From: Whalleya microplaca
Taxonomy: Eukaryota > Ascomycota > Sordariomycetes > Xylariales > Xylariaceae
NCBI GenBank assembly: GCA_022497155.1
Contig: MU385736.1
Coordinates: 186,001-250,000 of the forward strand
Direction of reading: 5' to 3'
Length of the DNA: 64,000 nucleotides
Shown here: positions 1-11,759 of the stretch, piece after piece
Layout: every line of letters begins with the position of its first letter
How positions within the stretch are numbered: the first letter of the stretch is position 1
Made by a program: the position numbers and the translations under genes
The notes under the pieces: model-generated
Told to the model about the DNA's origin: nothing
What the model saw: only the letters and a program-made list of their open reading frames with translations
Database searches by the model: none

Positions 1-2043
1 GGCATAATCAAAATCGGGGCTTAGACATCCAATGATACGGAAGTAGAGAGTCATCGCAATGTTGCCGACCAGGATCAGCAGATAAAACGTGAAAAATGCA
101 CCGGCTGTCCTTGTTAGACCAGTCATGAAGTAGACGATGATGGAGAACACCAAGATTTGAACAGCAGAGAAGGCAGTATCCACGAATATCTGTGCTATCC
201 ACAAGGCCGACGGCCGATGGAATGCGTAGGCCTTGTGCTTATTCACGATTGGGCGACCAGTCATAGTTGAGCCTAATTCGGAGAACGCCTGAAAGGCATT
301 GAACAGTAGAGCAATGAACAAGAGACCGCCCTTACTGAAAGCACTGGCCGTGGTCTCCTGCAGTCTCAAGTAAAGAGTCCCCAAAACAATGGCAATAATA
401 ATTGCTCGGAACCATGAGAGCGAGAGACCCAACTTATCTTGCAGTTTGAGGGCGAATTGGCGTTTCATTAGAGCCCAAACCTGCAGATGGAATCCAACAC
501 CGTAGACTGAATGTTTTGCGCCACTTCGTTTGCTCTCACGAACGGCCATACGGAAATCGTCATAGCGGCGTGTTTCGTGTTCAAGATTGGCTTTGTATTC
601 CGCCATCTCAGTGCTCAATTGCTTAGCGTACTTGGACTTCTCGAATGCGTCAGCTAAAGTATCTGCACTATGCGGCGCATTCTGCGGGGAGTATCCATCC
701 TGGTAAGCACGCTCGAATTCATCAGTGCAGCCGGTCACGTAATCGGGGGATGTCTGTCGTGGGCGCGGGAGAAAGCCAAGGCCTTCGAAGTAGGATCTTG
801 CCTCGGTGGCAGGACCGAAGTAGACCTGCTTACCAGAGTCGATGACCAGAACTTTGTCGAATTGCTTGTAGATGTTTTCGGAAGCTTGATATAGAGACAC
901 GAAAGTCGACGTCTTGTAAAGGTTGGTCTGAATTCGAAGAGACTTGACGAAATCAAGAGCTGTGCTGGCATCAAGACCTCGAGTACTGTTATCCCATGAC
1001 AGAATGCAAGCGCTGGTAATCATCATCTCAGCAATGGAGACACGCTTCCTCTCACCACCGGATACACCACGGACTAGAGCATCACCGACTACAGTTTTTC
1101 TCGTGTGCTCAATGTTGAACATCTTGAGAAGCATTGTAATTACTTCATCTTTGAACTTCCTCTTCGTAGTGCCCGCCGGCAACTTATTGGGGACCTTAGT
1201 ATCGAAAGCAAACCCAAGGGTCTGCTCGACCGTCAATGTCGCATGATGTATATCGTCTTCCTGGTTGTAGACTGCCTCGCCTCGGTATTGCTCAAAGTCC
1301 TTGGCGGTGAATGGCCCATATAAAACATCGCCTGTGACACTGGTATAACCCCACCGCTGATTCGCGATCGACTTTAGGAAGGTTGTACAGCCGGAGCCTG
1401 GCTTTCCGAGAACAAGCACCATTTCACCGGGCTTCACCACTCCTTTGAAGTTATCCAGTAAAGTGACTTCAGTACCCTTCTTCCCCTTTCCAAGTATGTT
1501 CATCAACGGAGTGTAGTAATCGACAAAATCGATGAAGGCATCGGGAAACGTTTGGACGAAGTTGGTAGTGCCGCCCATGCCCTTCACTGTTAACCCATCC
1601 CAATAGACACCGATATGCTTCGGCTTGATCCCTGCCTCCTCTTCGGCGGCCAATCCACCGCGCAAGGCGGCTTCCAAGTCGAATACATCATCTGAGCTTT
1701 CAGATTCAGGCGACGCAATTGTTGCGTGAGCGCCTTTCTCAGGATCCTGATCCTTGCGACTGCTGACACGGCTTGCCCTCGATAACCCGGTCAGTTCTCT
1801 TTGAAGCTCTGCGAAGTCTGCCTCGGCCTGCTCTACCGAGACTCCAGTGTTCGTGCGCGTAAAGCCGCGGGGATTGTTCTGTCTGGCAGTCTCGCGCTGG
1901 TCCTCGAGATTCGTTGTGGCTGTGGAGGCGGACGAGGGTCGCCGGGTGCTCTTAGACGAAGGCGCAGATCTTTGGTCGGGCTGCTGGGATGGTTCCTCCG
2001 TTGGCCCCGCCATGTCTTGCTTCTCTAAGTCTTTCTCAGACAT
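1..2043 (-). CDS. PDR-type (ABC-G) multidrug ABC transporter, N-terminal half, cut by window edge
   Basis: The minus strand is open from an ATG at 2043 to the left edge, giving about 681 residues of a protein that is normally around 1,450-1,550 aa. The N-terminus is a polar Ser/Thr/Glu-rich cytosolic region. The first nucleotide-binding domain follows, with a fungal PDR Walker A (GKPGSGCT, near residue 211), signature VSGGERKR (near 325) and a Walker B region reading WDNSTRGLDAS, where Asn replaces the usual Asp, as is typical of PDR first domains. From about residue 500 onward comes the first membrane domain; visible hydrophobic helices include the segment ending at the edge. No intron is needed in this part. 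Family knowledge: plasma-membrane export of azoles and other xenobiotics, driven by ATP. The substrate cannot be read from sequence. The second NBD-TMD half lies outside the window. Confidence 0.93.
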   Translation of the reverse strand, partial: MSEKDLEKQDMAGPTEEPSQQPDQRSAPSSKSTRRPSSASTATTNLEDQRETARQNNPRGFTRTNTGVSVEQAEADFAELQRELTGLSRASRVSSRKDQDPEKGAHATIASPESESSDDVFDLEAALRGGLAAEEEAGIKPKHIGVYWDGLTVKGMGGTTNFVQTFPDAFIDFVDYYTPLMNILGKGKKGTEVTLLDNFKGVVKPGEMVLVLGKPGSGCTTFLKSIANQRWGYTSVTGDVLYGPFTAKDFEQYRGEAVYNQEDDIHHATLTVEQTLGFAFDTKVPNKLPAGTTKRKFKDEVITMLLKMFNIEHTRKTVVGDALVRGVSGGERKRVSIAEMMITSACILSWDNSTRGLDASTALDFVKSLRIQTNLYKTSTFVSLYQASENIYKQFDKVLVIDSGKQVYFGPATEARSYFEGLGFLPRPRQTSPDYVTGCTDEFERAYQDGYSPQNAPHSADTLADAFEKSKYAKQLSTEMAEYKANLEHETRRYDDFRMAVRESKRSGAKHSVYGVGFHLQVWALMKRQFALKLQDKLGLSLSWFRAIIIAIVLGTLYLRLQETTASAFSKGGLLFIALLFNAFQAFSELGSTMTGRPIVNKHKAYAFHRPSALWIAQIFVDTAFSAVQILVFSIIVYFMTGLTRTAGAFFTFYLLILVGNIAMTLYFRIIGCLSPDFDYA

Positions 2044-5000
2044 TGTCTCGTTGCCGCAGTTGCGCCGGCGCAAACAGATGAATCCAGAAAACAACCGCCA
2101 ACGATATAGGGGGCTGGCTCTTGTGCAAACACTGGTCTAGAAGCGCAAAGAGTTGTGATTAAAGCCGCACTAATATGTAAGTTGCAGTGGCGACTGATAA
2201 CTAGAATAGGCGTCCAAAAGCTGGGACAGATTGGTGCCCAGCTGAGGGCTATGGCAGACGAGATGAACAAGTGAGGCTGACAGGAATGCGAGATACAACA
2301 AAGATTCAGTAAGTCAAGTCAAGTCAGACTGCCGCCTAAGCAGGTGTGAAGCGTTGTCAAAGGCAACCCTTTGCCAAAGAAAAAGGTATTAGGAAGTTGA
2401 AAGTTCAGTCTTTCTAATGGGAAGCGCAAGGACGCAACCGAAGAGCGCCTGGGCTGAAATATCTCATTACCTCCTTGGCGGTTACACACACAGTATAGGC
2501 ACAGCAACTGGATTATCAATCAAGACTTCAAACGAGAAAGAGAAAAAGTTCCATGAGGCATCGGAGCTATTCTATGTACTGCGTAGAATGTAGCACTAAG
2601 AACTCACAACCCCACTACGGATGCATCCAATATAAGACCCTTACTAATTACTACGGGATACTGCGTAGGTACATCCATAGACATTACTCCATACCATACC
2701 GTTGTAGGTAAGGGACCCTGTTGGGACCTTACCGCTTACCTCCTAGTATCGTCCCCTAAGCCGCTAAATCCTAAATCCACATGGCTACATAATGCATGTG
2801 GATAACGCCCGACACTTTTGCAGGAGATTCTAAGCAGTAGGCACTCTTTCGGTGTGCCTACTCGCAGTATCTCACCCAAACGAGCTATCTATGTATGGAC
2901 ATCATACCGAATCATGACGGATCATAGATTGTCTGTCCTACTATGGCTGTATGGTCACACCGGCTTTAATGTGTGCGTTGGACACGGGAAGTCTAAGTGA
3001 GTCTGACTCGCGTTGTCTAAGCACCTTATATCAACGCGCTTTCATCACGCCAGCAAGCTCATCTCAGTCCGACCTGAGACTCTAGTCCGGATATAAAATA
3101 CTACTTCACTTGATTGTAGCGGGATATCCACGCCGGCAAGGGTTTCCGTTCAGGTGGGTCCGGAGCCAGGTACAATACATCCTCAATACATCGACTAAGA
3201 TATGTGGGTAATATCTACTCTAAGAGTAATACGGCCCATACACGCACGTAAGCATCTCTCGACTAATAATAAATGATTCACACTGAGTTGCTGAGTATCG
3301 TATAGTGAGCATATCCCGAAAATAGTATGCACGCATGTACTGTCGTCCAAGTGGACCAAAACGTGTTGAATGTACACAGTACTATGTACGTGATGCTATG
3401 CGGAGAGTGCGTGATAGCACACAAGCGGTGGGAGATCCCGGCTCTTGTTTATGGCTGCGGGGTGTGTGTCTTGGGGGCCACATTGGGGGAGAAGCACTAC
3501 TGAAGCAGAGAATTTGCAGTTCGAGATGCAGACTGATCTATCCGAAGTTCTCCCCATTGGTCAATTGTTTCGCTCTTGGTATTCCCAACTAATGCGCGCT
3601 GAAGCAGAATGCCTGAATGCATGTCTATTGGATGGAGGCGGTGGGGAAAACCAGTTTGGAGCTTCGACTCATCCGGCCAGACAACCACAGTCCCGACCCT
3701 CCAGCTTCTCTCCCACATTCCTGAGGTTCCATTATCGCTACCAGAACTGCCAGATCGGCGTGGGTCGCCGGACTGGTAATCTGTCCGCCAGTCCGCCTGG
3801 CTCATCAGTCAGCCAGGTGCTCGAGCGTTGGGCTACTGTAGATACTGGGGCTGCCTATGTTTCACAATCGGTACCCATGCGCTGAGCATAGGCTACTTGC
3901 TTCGGAGCAATGTTCGGATACTTAACTATGTAAGGGCATATATGTACAATGGTGAGATGATTGGAAATGATCTGTGCTGCAGAACTCTACTTACATGTAC
4001 ATACATAGGAACACAGCATTCGCTAGCTCACAACACGCCATAGTATCTATGCACTCTTAACTCCGTCACTTTGGAAGGCTACCTCAAATATGCCACTAGG
4101 AAGGCTTGGGTAACGACGACAGCCTCACCGGTCTCTACACGTAGGTACCCTCATACATACTAGCACAGCATGACATTTCCGACGTGTTGAATGAATCATT
4201 ATGGTCTACAAGTAGGTATCCATCATGAGGGGCAAACATCCTTTGGCTAGCTGTTGGATCTTCTCGTGGGAAAGGTAAGTAAGCTGACGGCAGTTGTTGG
4301 TCTCATTTTGTATGTATCAGTATGAGCATCATTCACGTGACGTTTCAACATGATCTGCGAGTCCGTGTAATTCAGGCGGCCGTATTCAGGTGTTCTAGAC
4401 CCTGACTCACGCCCCAACTCAGGGCATTCGTCCGAACCATGCTTTGTCAGTTCCTCTGCCCATAATAATGAGAAGGATCAGGCGAGAGGGGCAGAAGTGG
4501 ATTGATATCTTATATCCGTACCCACGCAGCCTGATCAGCCTGATGAAACTTTCAGGAAAATCCAACTATTGAAGGGACTGCCTATGGGGACGTGGAGTGA
4601 GACGGAGATAGCGTTACCTCCCTAGAAATCTCCGTCTGCCTTGGTATGGAGCACAAGTCAAAATAGCGGACGTAAGGCAGAGGCTGACCACAGCCTAACA
4701 ACAACTCCATTGATCATCATCACATGTAGCTATCAAGACCGCGCTTTGCATCTTGTCAAACATCTAGAACTTACTACATATGTACATACAACTCACTATC
4801 AGAATCGATACGGCTACGACCGAACATGCTTGCAGCTACGTCACCGGTGCCCTGGAAAAAGCCTAGAGCCTTGCTTGACCCTACTTACATAGTACATGCA
4901 GCATGCGTCGACCGACAGGTTCGCCGACAGGCATCTGCATTCACTACCATATCCCATGTGCGTATGTGTACTATGTATGCAAAATACACATGACACTTGC

Positions 5001-6224
5001 ATGTGATTGGCTGTATCTTCTCGTGAGGTCGTAGTGAGAGCAGATAGGGCTTACAGCGTAGCTCGCCTTGTCTGCGTTGTTGTTTCTGTGGTGTGATGTG
5101 TAGTCTCATTGCAAGCGGACGTATCAGTGCGCAAGTGATAATAAGGTTGTAGGTATGAAGTCGGTTTAAAGTTGACGGGCTTATGAGGTGGCGTCGCTCA
5201 AATCATCCGAACGTAGGTGGCGGGGGGTGCTACAGGATGAGACTGTGTACCAAATATTTCACTCACAGACAGCAACGAAATCTTAGCCACATGGTTGGCC
5301 GCCTTGTTGTTTTATGAATAGGGAGCACGTTAGCATAGCTGATCCTAACCCATGATCTACACCGACGAGTGGTCACGGTCCTATCTGGCCGTTCGTCTAT
5401 TTGGGTTGGTTTCCTCTTCATGAATTTGCAAGTGGATGTATATATATCAAAAGGATGAGATCCGCAAATCCTATGACCCATGTCTTCAATCCTAAAGTCG
5501 TACGGATTTCTTTGAAACACCATGCGTTATCGTAGGCATATGGAATACCCGGTGACTAGTTCCATGTGACAGATTGTTAGTTAACACGGGCAGCACGGGG
5601 TGGCCAGTCATGAAGCTTGCTTTCGCGATGATAGCCTATACTCATGCCCCTTGTCGATATATAGCAAATATGTCCCGACGACCTAGAGGAAGAACTCCTG
5701 CCAGGTCAAGGGTTATGCACATCAATTAGTCACCGTAGACCAACGATCGCAAGACAGGCTTTATTATGATGCTTTATAACGGTCTACAAGAGCTTTGACT
5801 CTAGCATCAGTGGCATGAGCATCGATTCTAATTCACATCATATCCACAAAAACCACTCCGTCGTGTTTCCATCCGGCCGGTCCTCTTTTACCCCCAGATG
5901 CTAACCACGTACAAACAAAAGCCAGTCCAGAAAAATCAGGCGTCAGAAAAGTTACCAACGCCGGCCATGCAAGGTAGAAGAAGTTTAGGGGTGCGTTCCA
6001 TTTCCTTTCCCTGTTTGGTATCTCGAAGTTGTCTATCTACCTCAGCATATCCTCCCTATTCTAGCGAATGGGCAGGAATCCGACCACCCCACACGAAGTA
6101 GAGAAACGGTGAATAACCCTTTAAAAAGAGTAGGATGGAGGGTCGGGCTGAAACCCACATCCTCGGGATCTAACGGACGCAAGAGTTGAGGAGGTAATCC
6201 GTGGGTCACATTTGCTGTTCCCCT
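2044..6224. other. Intergenic, 4.2 kb, no supported gene
   Basis: This holds the promoter of the ABC transporter (minus-strand gene starting at 2043) and the 3' side of the CK2 beta gene. Open frames exist, the longest about 146 codons near 3445-3885. They overlap frames of similar length on the other strand, show no recognisable motif, and have no convincing start or splice context. I see no RNA gene or clear repeat. Confidence 0.6.
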
Positions 6225-7295
6225 CTAAAGCTCCGACTCTGCACCGTTCATCTCCATCGTCATAGGGCCCGCCGTCTGGCCATGCCGTCTCTGTCTGGGC
6301 CGTAATCTTCTTGTAGGCCGACCGTTGAGGTTCATGCTTTCGTCATCATCGTCACTATCGGGGTTGTTCTCCGCAAACAGGCGTGCCTCATCAAGGTCCG
6401 TAACATCGTCGGGCTTGTCTCTTAACCATTGCATCCGTGGGCCTGATCGTGCTACCTCTGACACACGAAATCCATAGATGCGAGGCTGGTAGATCTTGGT
6501 GGTGCCTAAGCCCGGTGCAATATTACACGTGTACATGCCGTTGAGCATATCCTTGTCATCGTCACTAACACGGGCACCTGCCAACACCTCTACAGCTTTC
6601 TTCGTAAGGTCGTATTCGGGGAAAGTGAGAAGAAAGAGCGCGCCGAACGTGCGGCCGAAAAAGGCACCATCAACCGTCTGAAATCGGCTGTTAGGCGGTA
6701 CGTAGACATCGAGACACGAAGGGCAAAACAGCTTGACCGTTTCTTCGCCCGGTATATCAGATAGTCCGACTGGAAGAGTCCGGGCTAGTTCGCAGTAGTT
6801 GCGCGGGCACACACCAAAGTGACCTAGTTCATATTTCTCCGACATCTGTTGGATGCCAGCCCGAGAGCAAATGAAACGTTGGTGAATCAGTCCGTAGAGC
6901 ATCTCAGCGGATGATTCTATCACCGAGAGATCACTAGCAATGCGGCTGTGGTTTCGTCGTTCGCCCTGGCGCATACGGTCGGCGCCCTCTATCGACTCAT
7001 CTTCCTCATCCTCCTCTTCTTCCTCTTCCTCGTCGTCTTCTTCGGGCTCCACGTCAAGTATCATCTAGCACATAGGTAATAAGTCAGTCAGGACGATCAT
7101 AGAGCCATAGTCAAACAGATATCAAGTATGTACCTCGAGGGCCTCCTTATACATGGCCACCTGGTTTTGCAACCCTGTCAGGTTGAAATCATCCTCGATG
7201 AACTCCTCCGACACCTCTGCGAAGTATTCGTGTCCCAGAAGGGAGCAAAAGGAAGAGATCCAGGACTCTGGGGTGCCGGATGACGAAGACATCAT
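6225..7295 (-). CDS. ckb1: Casein kinase 2 regulatory (beta) subunit
   Basis: Two exons on the minus strand, 7295-7134 and 7064-6225, separated by a 69-bp intron (GTACAT donor, CTGAC branch, CTAG acceptor, phase 0), encode 333 aa. The N-terminus begins MMSSSSG and contains the CK2-beta motif ESWISSFCSLLGHEYF. A run of acidic residues lies at about 59-76. The dimerising zinc finger is complete: CPRNYC (Cys140, Cys145) and CPSC (Cys168, Cys171). The tail is acidic and then Arg-rich. The length and acidic insert fit fungal CKB1-type subunits better than the shorter CKB2 type. Role from the family: it dimerises through the zinc finger, docks two catalytic alpha subunits, and tunes CK2 substrate choice in nucleus and cytosol. 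ATG at 7295 or 7292 are both possible starts. Confidence 0.95.
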
Positions 7296-8051
7296 GACAG
7301 GGCCTTAGGCGCGTTGGGGAGGGGGTCCGTATGTAGAGTATGGGGAGGAGGATGGTCAAGGCGTGGCTTCTGGTTGGGTGTCGTTGGAGAACCCCGCCAG
7401 ATCGGGTCTATCGCTGGGTCAGAGGGAAGAGAGAAGAAGCTACGGCGCCTGCATGGCGAGGGGGCCGAGGGAGCGAAGAGGAGGAAAGATGGCCAGGTCA
7501 GGCAGCGAAAACTGCAGCAGTTCCCAGTTTTCGGCGTGGTTGGTCTCGGCAGATGGGAGCGTGTGTCATACAGCTAATGGCTGACAGATATTTGACAGAT
7601 ATTGGCAGTCTAAGACGGCTATTTGGGGGGACGTAAGGGTGGTAGCTGGTGATGCGTCTAACCTACCAATACGTATGTTGATGTTTGTGGGGAATTTTGG
7701 AGGGGAGGCTATCAAAAATTAGGATTCATTCAGCCCAGCCCGCCCGTGAAATTTGATTGAACCATTGGCCTTTTGATTGTGCTTTGCACACGTGGTCCGT
7801 GCAGGTCTGTACAGATGTTCTTACGCATTAGGTAAGCTGAGGTTGAACTTTTGCAACCCTTACTTTTGGTAGTCGCTCATTATCATTATCACAACTGGAA
7901 GTCGTATTCATTACATGTTGGAATACAGCAAAATGTTAAAACTTATAATTACACAACAGTACTTACTTGAGTATCTAAGCTGCAATTTCCCTTGAAACAA
8001 ATATATGTACCTGCCATTGCTCAATCTCATCCATCTCCTAACCGACGAGTG
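7296..8051. promoter_or_regulatory. Divergent promoter region between CK2 beta and JmjC gene
   Basis: About 750 bp separates the two divergent start codons. The part next to CK2 beta is purine-rich on the plus strand (7300-7510, many GAGG/GGGA runs) and the part next to the JmjC gene is AT-rich. Open frames of 60-98 codons in the purine-rich part look compositional. No specific binding site is claimed. Confidence 0.45.
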
Positions 8052-9119
8052 ATGAAATTGAGTCTACAGTTACTTCCTAGGCTCCATCGGCGGCCAACAA
8101 ATCTGGTTCCTACTCTGCAATATCTGAACCGGGCCGCTCGATCTCATTCCACTTGCCGCGAAGAAGGCAATAGGCCAAGGATTCCAAGCGTGGACGCAGT
8201 TACCGGTGACATTGATCTAGAACTATTTCGCAATGTCGCGTGGCATAATGGAACACCGTTGCTCCTCTCAAAGTTTCATACCCTTCCGGCCATGGAGAAA
8301 TGGTTCTGCTACTCCACGGATGGTTCTCATGTTGACTTCGAAGACAACATGAAAACATATGGGGATACTGTCTTATCATATGAGTTCACTCCACATCTTC
8401 TCACTAATATCGCGCCTGGTTCCAACGGCAAGAACCTGGGCAGGTTTCTAGAGTGGCTTCAGAGATCGGCGGAATACCGGAAAACTTATATTCCACATGT
8501 CATCGAAGCTCTAATGCAGTCACTCGAGAATAGCATGTCCCAATTTCATCAATTCGATGGACCCCTGAGCCTGATTATGAGCGCATGTGAGTTCAACAAG
8601 ACGAGAGAGAATGCCGCTGAGCGCATTACCCAGCTCTATGTTGCGCAGTCGAATCTAAGCGACTTGCCCGAGCCCCTCTCTCAAGACTTGCCTGTGCCCG
8701 ATCTCGTCAGGCGTGCGGGAAGGGGAGACGTCTACGTCTCCAGCATCTGGCTTGGCTTGCAACCCACCTATACGCCTTTGCATCGCGACCCCAATCCGAA
8801 TTTGTTCTGCCAGGTGGTCAGCCATAAGGCCATACGTCTCATGCGACCACATCTTGGTACGGCTCTGTATAGTCGCGTTCGCAGAGAGCTTGGGTCTACG
8901 GGCAATTCTCGGTTCAGGGGCACGGAGATGATGGAAGGGCCCGAGCGCGAGTTACTACATCGCGCCGTCTGGGGGGGCACAGATACTTCCCCAGAAATGC
9001 AGGAGGCATTGCTTGGCCCTGGCGATGCCTTGTTCATCCCAAAGGGCTGGTGGCATAGCGTCGTTAGCACCGGAGAGGAATCTCAACTTAATGCATCTGT
9101 CAACTGGTGGTTCAGATAA
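8052..9119 (+). CDS. JmjC/cupin_8-type Fe(II)/2-oxoglutarate oxygenase, possibly mitochondrial
   Basis: Single-exon gene of 355 aa. The frame is open upstream to a TTG at 7992, but the first ATG is at 8052 and is taken as the start. The first 35 or so residues are rich in Arg, Leu and Ser with no acidic residue (MKLSLQLLPRLHRR), which resembles a mitochondrial presequence. The C-terminal half carries the JmjC/cupin_8 core: TPLHRDPNPN supplies the iron ligands His244 and Asp246, and GWWHSV supplies the distal His335. The block GPGDALFIPKGWWH is typical of the cupin_8 (JMJD5/FIH-like) branch rather than chromatin JmjC demethylases. By family it hydroxylates or otherwise oxidises a protein or RNA side chain; the substrate is unknown. 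Organelle location is inference from composition. Confidence 0.85.
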   Translation: MKLSLQLLPRLHRRPTNLVPTLQYLNRAARSHSTCREEGNRPRIPSVDAVTGDIDLELFRNVAWHNGTPLLLSKFHTLPAMEKWFCYSTDGSHVDFEDNMKTYGDTVLSYEFTPHLLTNIAPGSNGKNLGRFLEWLQRSAEYRKTYIPHVIEALMQSLENSMSQFHQFDGPLSLIMSACEFNKTRENAAERITQLYVAQSNLSDLPEPLSQDLPVPDLVRRAGRGDVYVSSIWLGLQPTYTPLHRDPNPNLFCQVVSHKAIRLMRPHLGTALYSRVRRELGSTGNSRFRGTEMMEGPERELLHRAVWGGTDTSPEMQEALLGPGDALFIPKGWWHSVVSTGEESQLNASVNWWFR

Positions 9120-9710
9120 TGGTACAATTCCACAACACCGAGCTACCTCCCAACTCTAAAGCGGTACCGGAACGACTTTGCTTCTTGTCAACGATTGTTT
9201 GGAAGCCTTATCAAGTCTATATCTCTTCAATTTAGGGCATGGTGTCCTTAATCGACCTTATTGAAGCGCAAACTGTGGATGGACGCGTCCCTCACTCGAC
9301 AAGTGCTTCTTGCACCTTGCATGTCTCCTGAGCGAACCTCTCGATAGGTGTCATAACTCATACCCGACAATGATGTTGTGCGAGGATGTTGATTTGGATA
9401 AAGAGTACTCATGTCTTCAAGTACGCTCTATCATTGTTCGAATTGGTAGGATACCTGCCATTCTCATGTCGAGCCATGGTTTTACACTGGCTACTGAATA
9501 CAGTAGTGGGTCGTCTTGAGATCTCCATAACCTGAAGGTGGACGCCTCGACTTATCAATCTGATTTCAATAGGACAATCAATACATGGTAGTTACAGATA
9601 TATTTTGGTCTATAGGTCCAGGATATATTACATCTCGCTGTTATAGTTACGCAAGTTATCCATAGGACGTCTTCACAAGAGTCAGGGGCGCATATATCCA
9701 ACATGCATTC
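9120..9710. other. Intergenic between convergent genes
   Basis: Tail-to-tail gap between the JmjC gene (plus) and the CorA-like gene (minus), expected to hold both 3' untranslated regions. A 69-codon open frame at 9310-9519 has no recognisable feature. Nothing else is seen. Confidence 0.5.
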
Positions 9711-11399
9711 TCAGAGCTTATCCAGGACATTACGAATCGACCACTTGCTTGCATCTTCATTGTATCCGTGGTCCAAGATCCAGTTTCCCAATGCAACCAA
9801 GCCAACTAGAGGTATCGCAACCAAGAAGTAGACCCAAAAAAGCGGGCCGCCAGGGGAGAAGGGGTCAGCCATGCTGAACAAGGCGCATGCATATGCTAGC
9901 GGGATGAAGACCAAGCCGACGAACGTGAGCGCTTTTGTACGTTTAGCTTCGCGGAGCGACTGTATCTGCTGGATCGCCGCCTGCCGGTTGCCTGCGACGC
10001 CAGCAAGGGTCGTCATCGCGACATTAACGGACGTTGCTACCTGGTGGAGGTTCCTGAATTGCGAAAGCAAGAATTGAAAGTCCTCCTCACAAGCTGTCCA
10101 GTCTGTGATTTTCGCATGTGTCGGAGCACAAGGCGCAATGTTCAATTGCAGCATAACGCTCCCAAGTTCCCTGCAATACTGTCGCGAGCGCCGTTCGTTA
10201 CCCTGGGCGTCGCTCCAGTCCCTCTCCACATCTGTCATGGAGAAATCCTTCAAGTCCGTATGTCTACACAGCCTCCTTTGGGCTTGTGACAATGTGGCAT
10301 TCGTAAAGTTGACCAGCTCCCAGTAATGCCCAACGATGATCTTGTTGATGAAGATTTGAACTCCCTCTGAGCCAGAACAGTTTGCCAGGAGGTTGAAGTG
10401 ATTTGTCAAGTAGAAGGTTAGATCGTCGAGCATTGACAATCGAGGGGGCCCGCTGCAACTCTTTCGTTGTTCATTCTGTGGAATAAAATCTACGTATCCA
10501 CCTTGAAATGAAGATGTTTGAACCGCGAACGGATTGCCGTCACCATCTGGACGAACTGACGTGATTTGGGGGTCACAGAGGATAACAACTAAAATAAAAT
10601 AAGTCGTTCAGTCTACTAAACCGTCGATTGCAAAACACTCACCATCCGATCCACCTTTAGTTTCTCGATGCCAGACCGAACACTTGCGCCGAACGATACC
10701 GACAGGGAGCATCTGGTCTCTAGATCGGGTGATTGTGATATGACGACCAGTAGTGTGGCAGTGTAGGCCGAATTCGGTGATCGCTTGGTGGATGTGCATA
10801 GGCTCAGAATACTTCAGTGTGATGTGGTCCCGCGTGGATAGAGAGCTTGGGAGGAGTACCGCATCACTCCGATCAGATGTATCATAACTAAAGGTTTTGA
10901 CCCGTTCATGCTCCACAAAGAAAGACGGATGCAATTGAAAGTGGTTCCCCAGTACTATGGCTGTACGAGGGCCGTACGCTTCGACAAGATAAACATATCT
11001 CCGGTTTGGCAATCGCTGGTGGTCACGCAGATATTCCTGTAAAGTGTTGGCGTCGTGGAACTCCTTCCGTAAACCGAAGTTTTGGTGCCCTTTCTGATCT
11101 AGAACTCGGATACGAACGGGCATGTCCGGCCAAAGCGTTTTTCTGCTTTCGCATTTCGGGTCTCGTATGAGTAGCCTTGGGTCCGAATTAGATAAGGCTC
11201 TCGTGAAGTCTGCGTAGACTCCATCTCCAGAAAGCCAATGCCACTGATTTGAGCCCTCTTCACCATGTATTGACGCCTCTTGACAGTAGTCAAAGATATT
11301 TCCACTATTTTTAACATATATTGACATATTGTGATTGCGTTCGAACAGCTCCACTCCCAAAGATAGCGTGAATTCGATTGTGTATCTAGACAAGCTCAT
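9711..11399 (-). CDS. CorA-like membrane protein (fungal CorA/ZntB superfamily)
   Basis: Two exons, 11399-10643 and 10588-9711, joined across a 54-bp intron (GTGAGT donor at 10642, TTTTAG acceptor ending 10589, phase 1), encode 544 aa. The N-terminal half is a soluble domain with no motif I recognise. The C-terminal third has the architecture of the CorA superfamily: a long amphipathic helical stretch (SLREAKRTKALTF is its end), then two adjacent membrane helices (ALTFVGLVFIPLAYACALFS, and FWVYFLVAIPLVGLVAL) and a short cytosolic tail. The GMN motif that forms the selectivity filter of true CorA magnesium channels is absent; the loop reads FSMADPF. By family this would be a cation channel or a signalling derivative. 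The missing filter makes magnesium transport doubtful. Such divergent CorA-like proteins are common in Pezizomycotina. Confidence 0.85.
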
Positions 11400-11759
11400 A
11401 GTGAGGCTGTGATCTCGGGTACAAGACTCGCTATAAATATAGGACTAACAATCATGTGATTACCAAGTATCATGGGATCGTCTTCGCGCCCGAGAAATGT
11501 ACATAAATGTTGCAACCAATGATAGGCAATCATTTGGTGCACCTGAGTGGTTTCTCGACCCAGAAGCCACACTTGGAATTATAGACAAGCGGCAACGACT
11601 AACTTGGGGCGCTGTAGTGCAGGCAGTAAAATGTAGAGTAATTAGCCTGCCAAACATGATGCAATGCTTTCTTTGGGGGTATCATAGTGCTTCTATTCAA
11701 GCTGACATGTTTCGAAGCCAAGATATCGAACAGTGGTCCTTCGGGAACCCAACCATCTA
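11400..11759. other. Intergenic
   Basis: This short gap holds the promoter of the CorA-like gene (start at 11399, minus) and the 3' flank of the GPI-protein gene. A plus-strand open frame across 11497-11973 runs into that gene antisense and is judged a shadow. Confidence 0.5.

Noticed and set aside
3445..3885. 146-codon open frame on the plus strand in the 2-6 kb gap.
   Set aside because: It has no recognisable domain or signal peptide, a 102-codon frame opposes it on the other strand, and its composition looks like chance.
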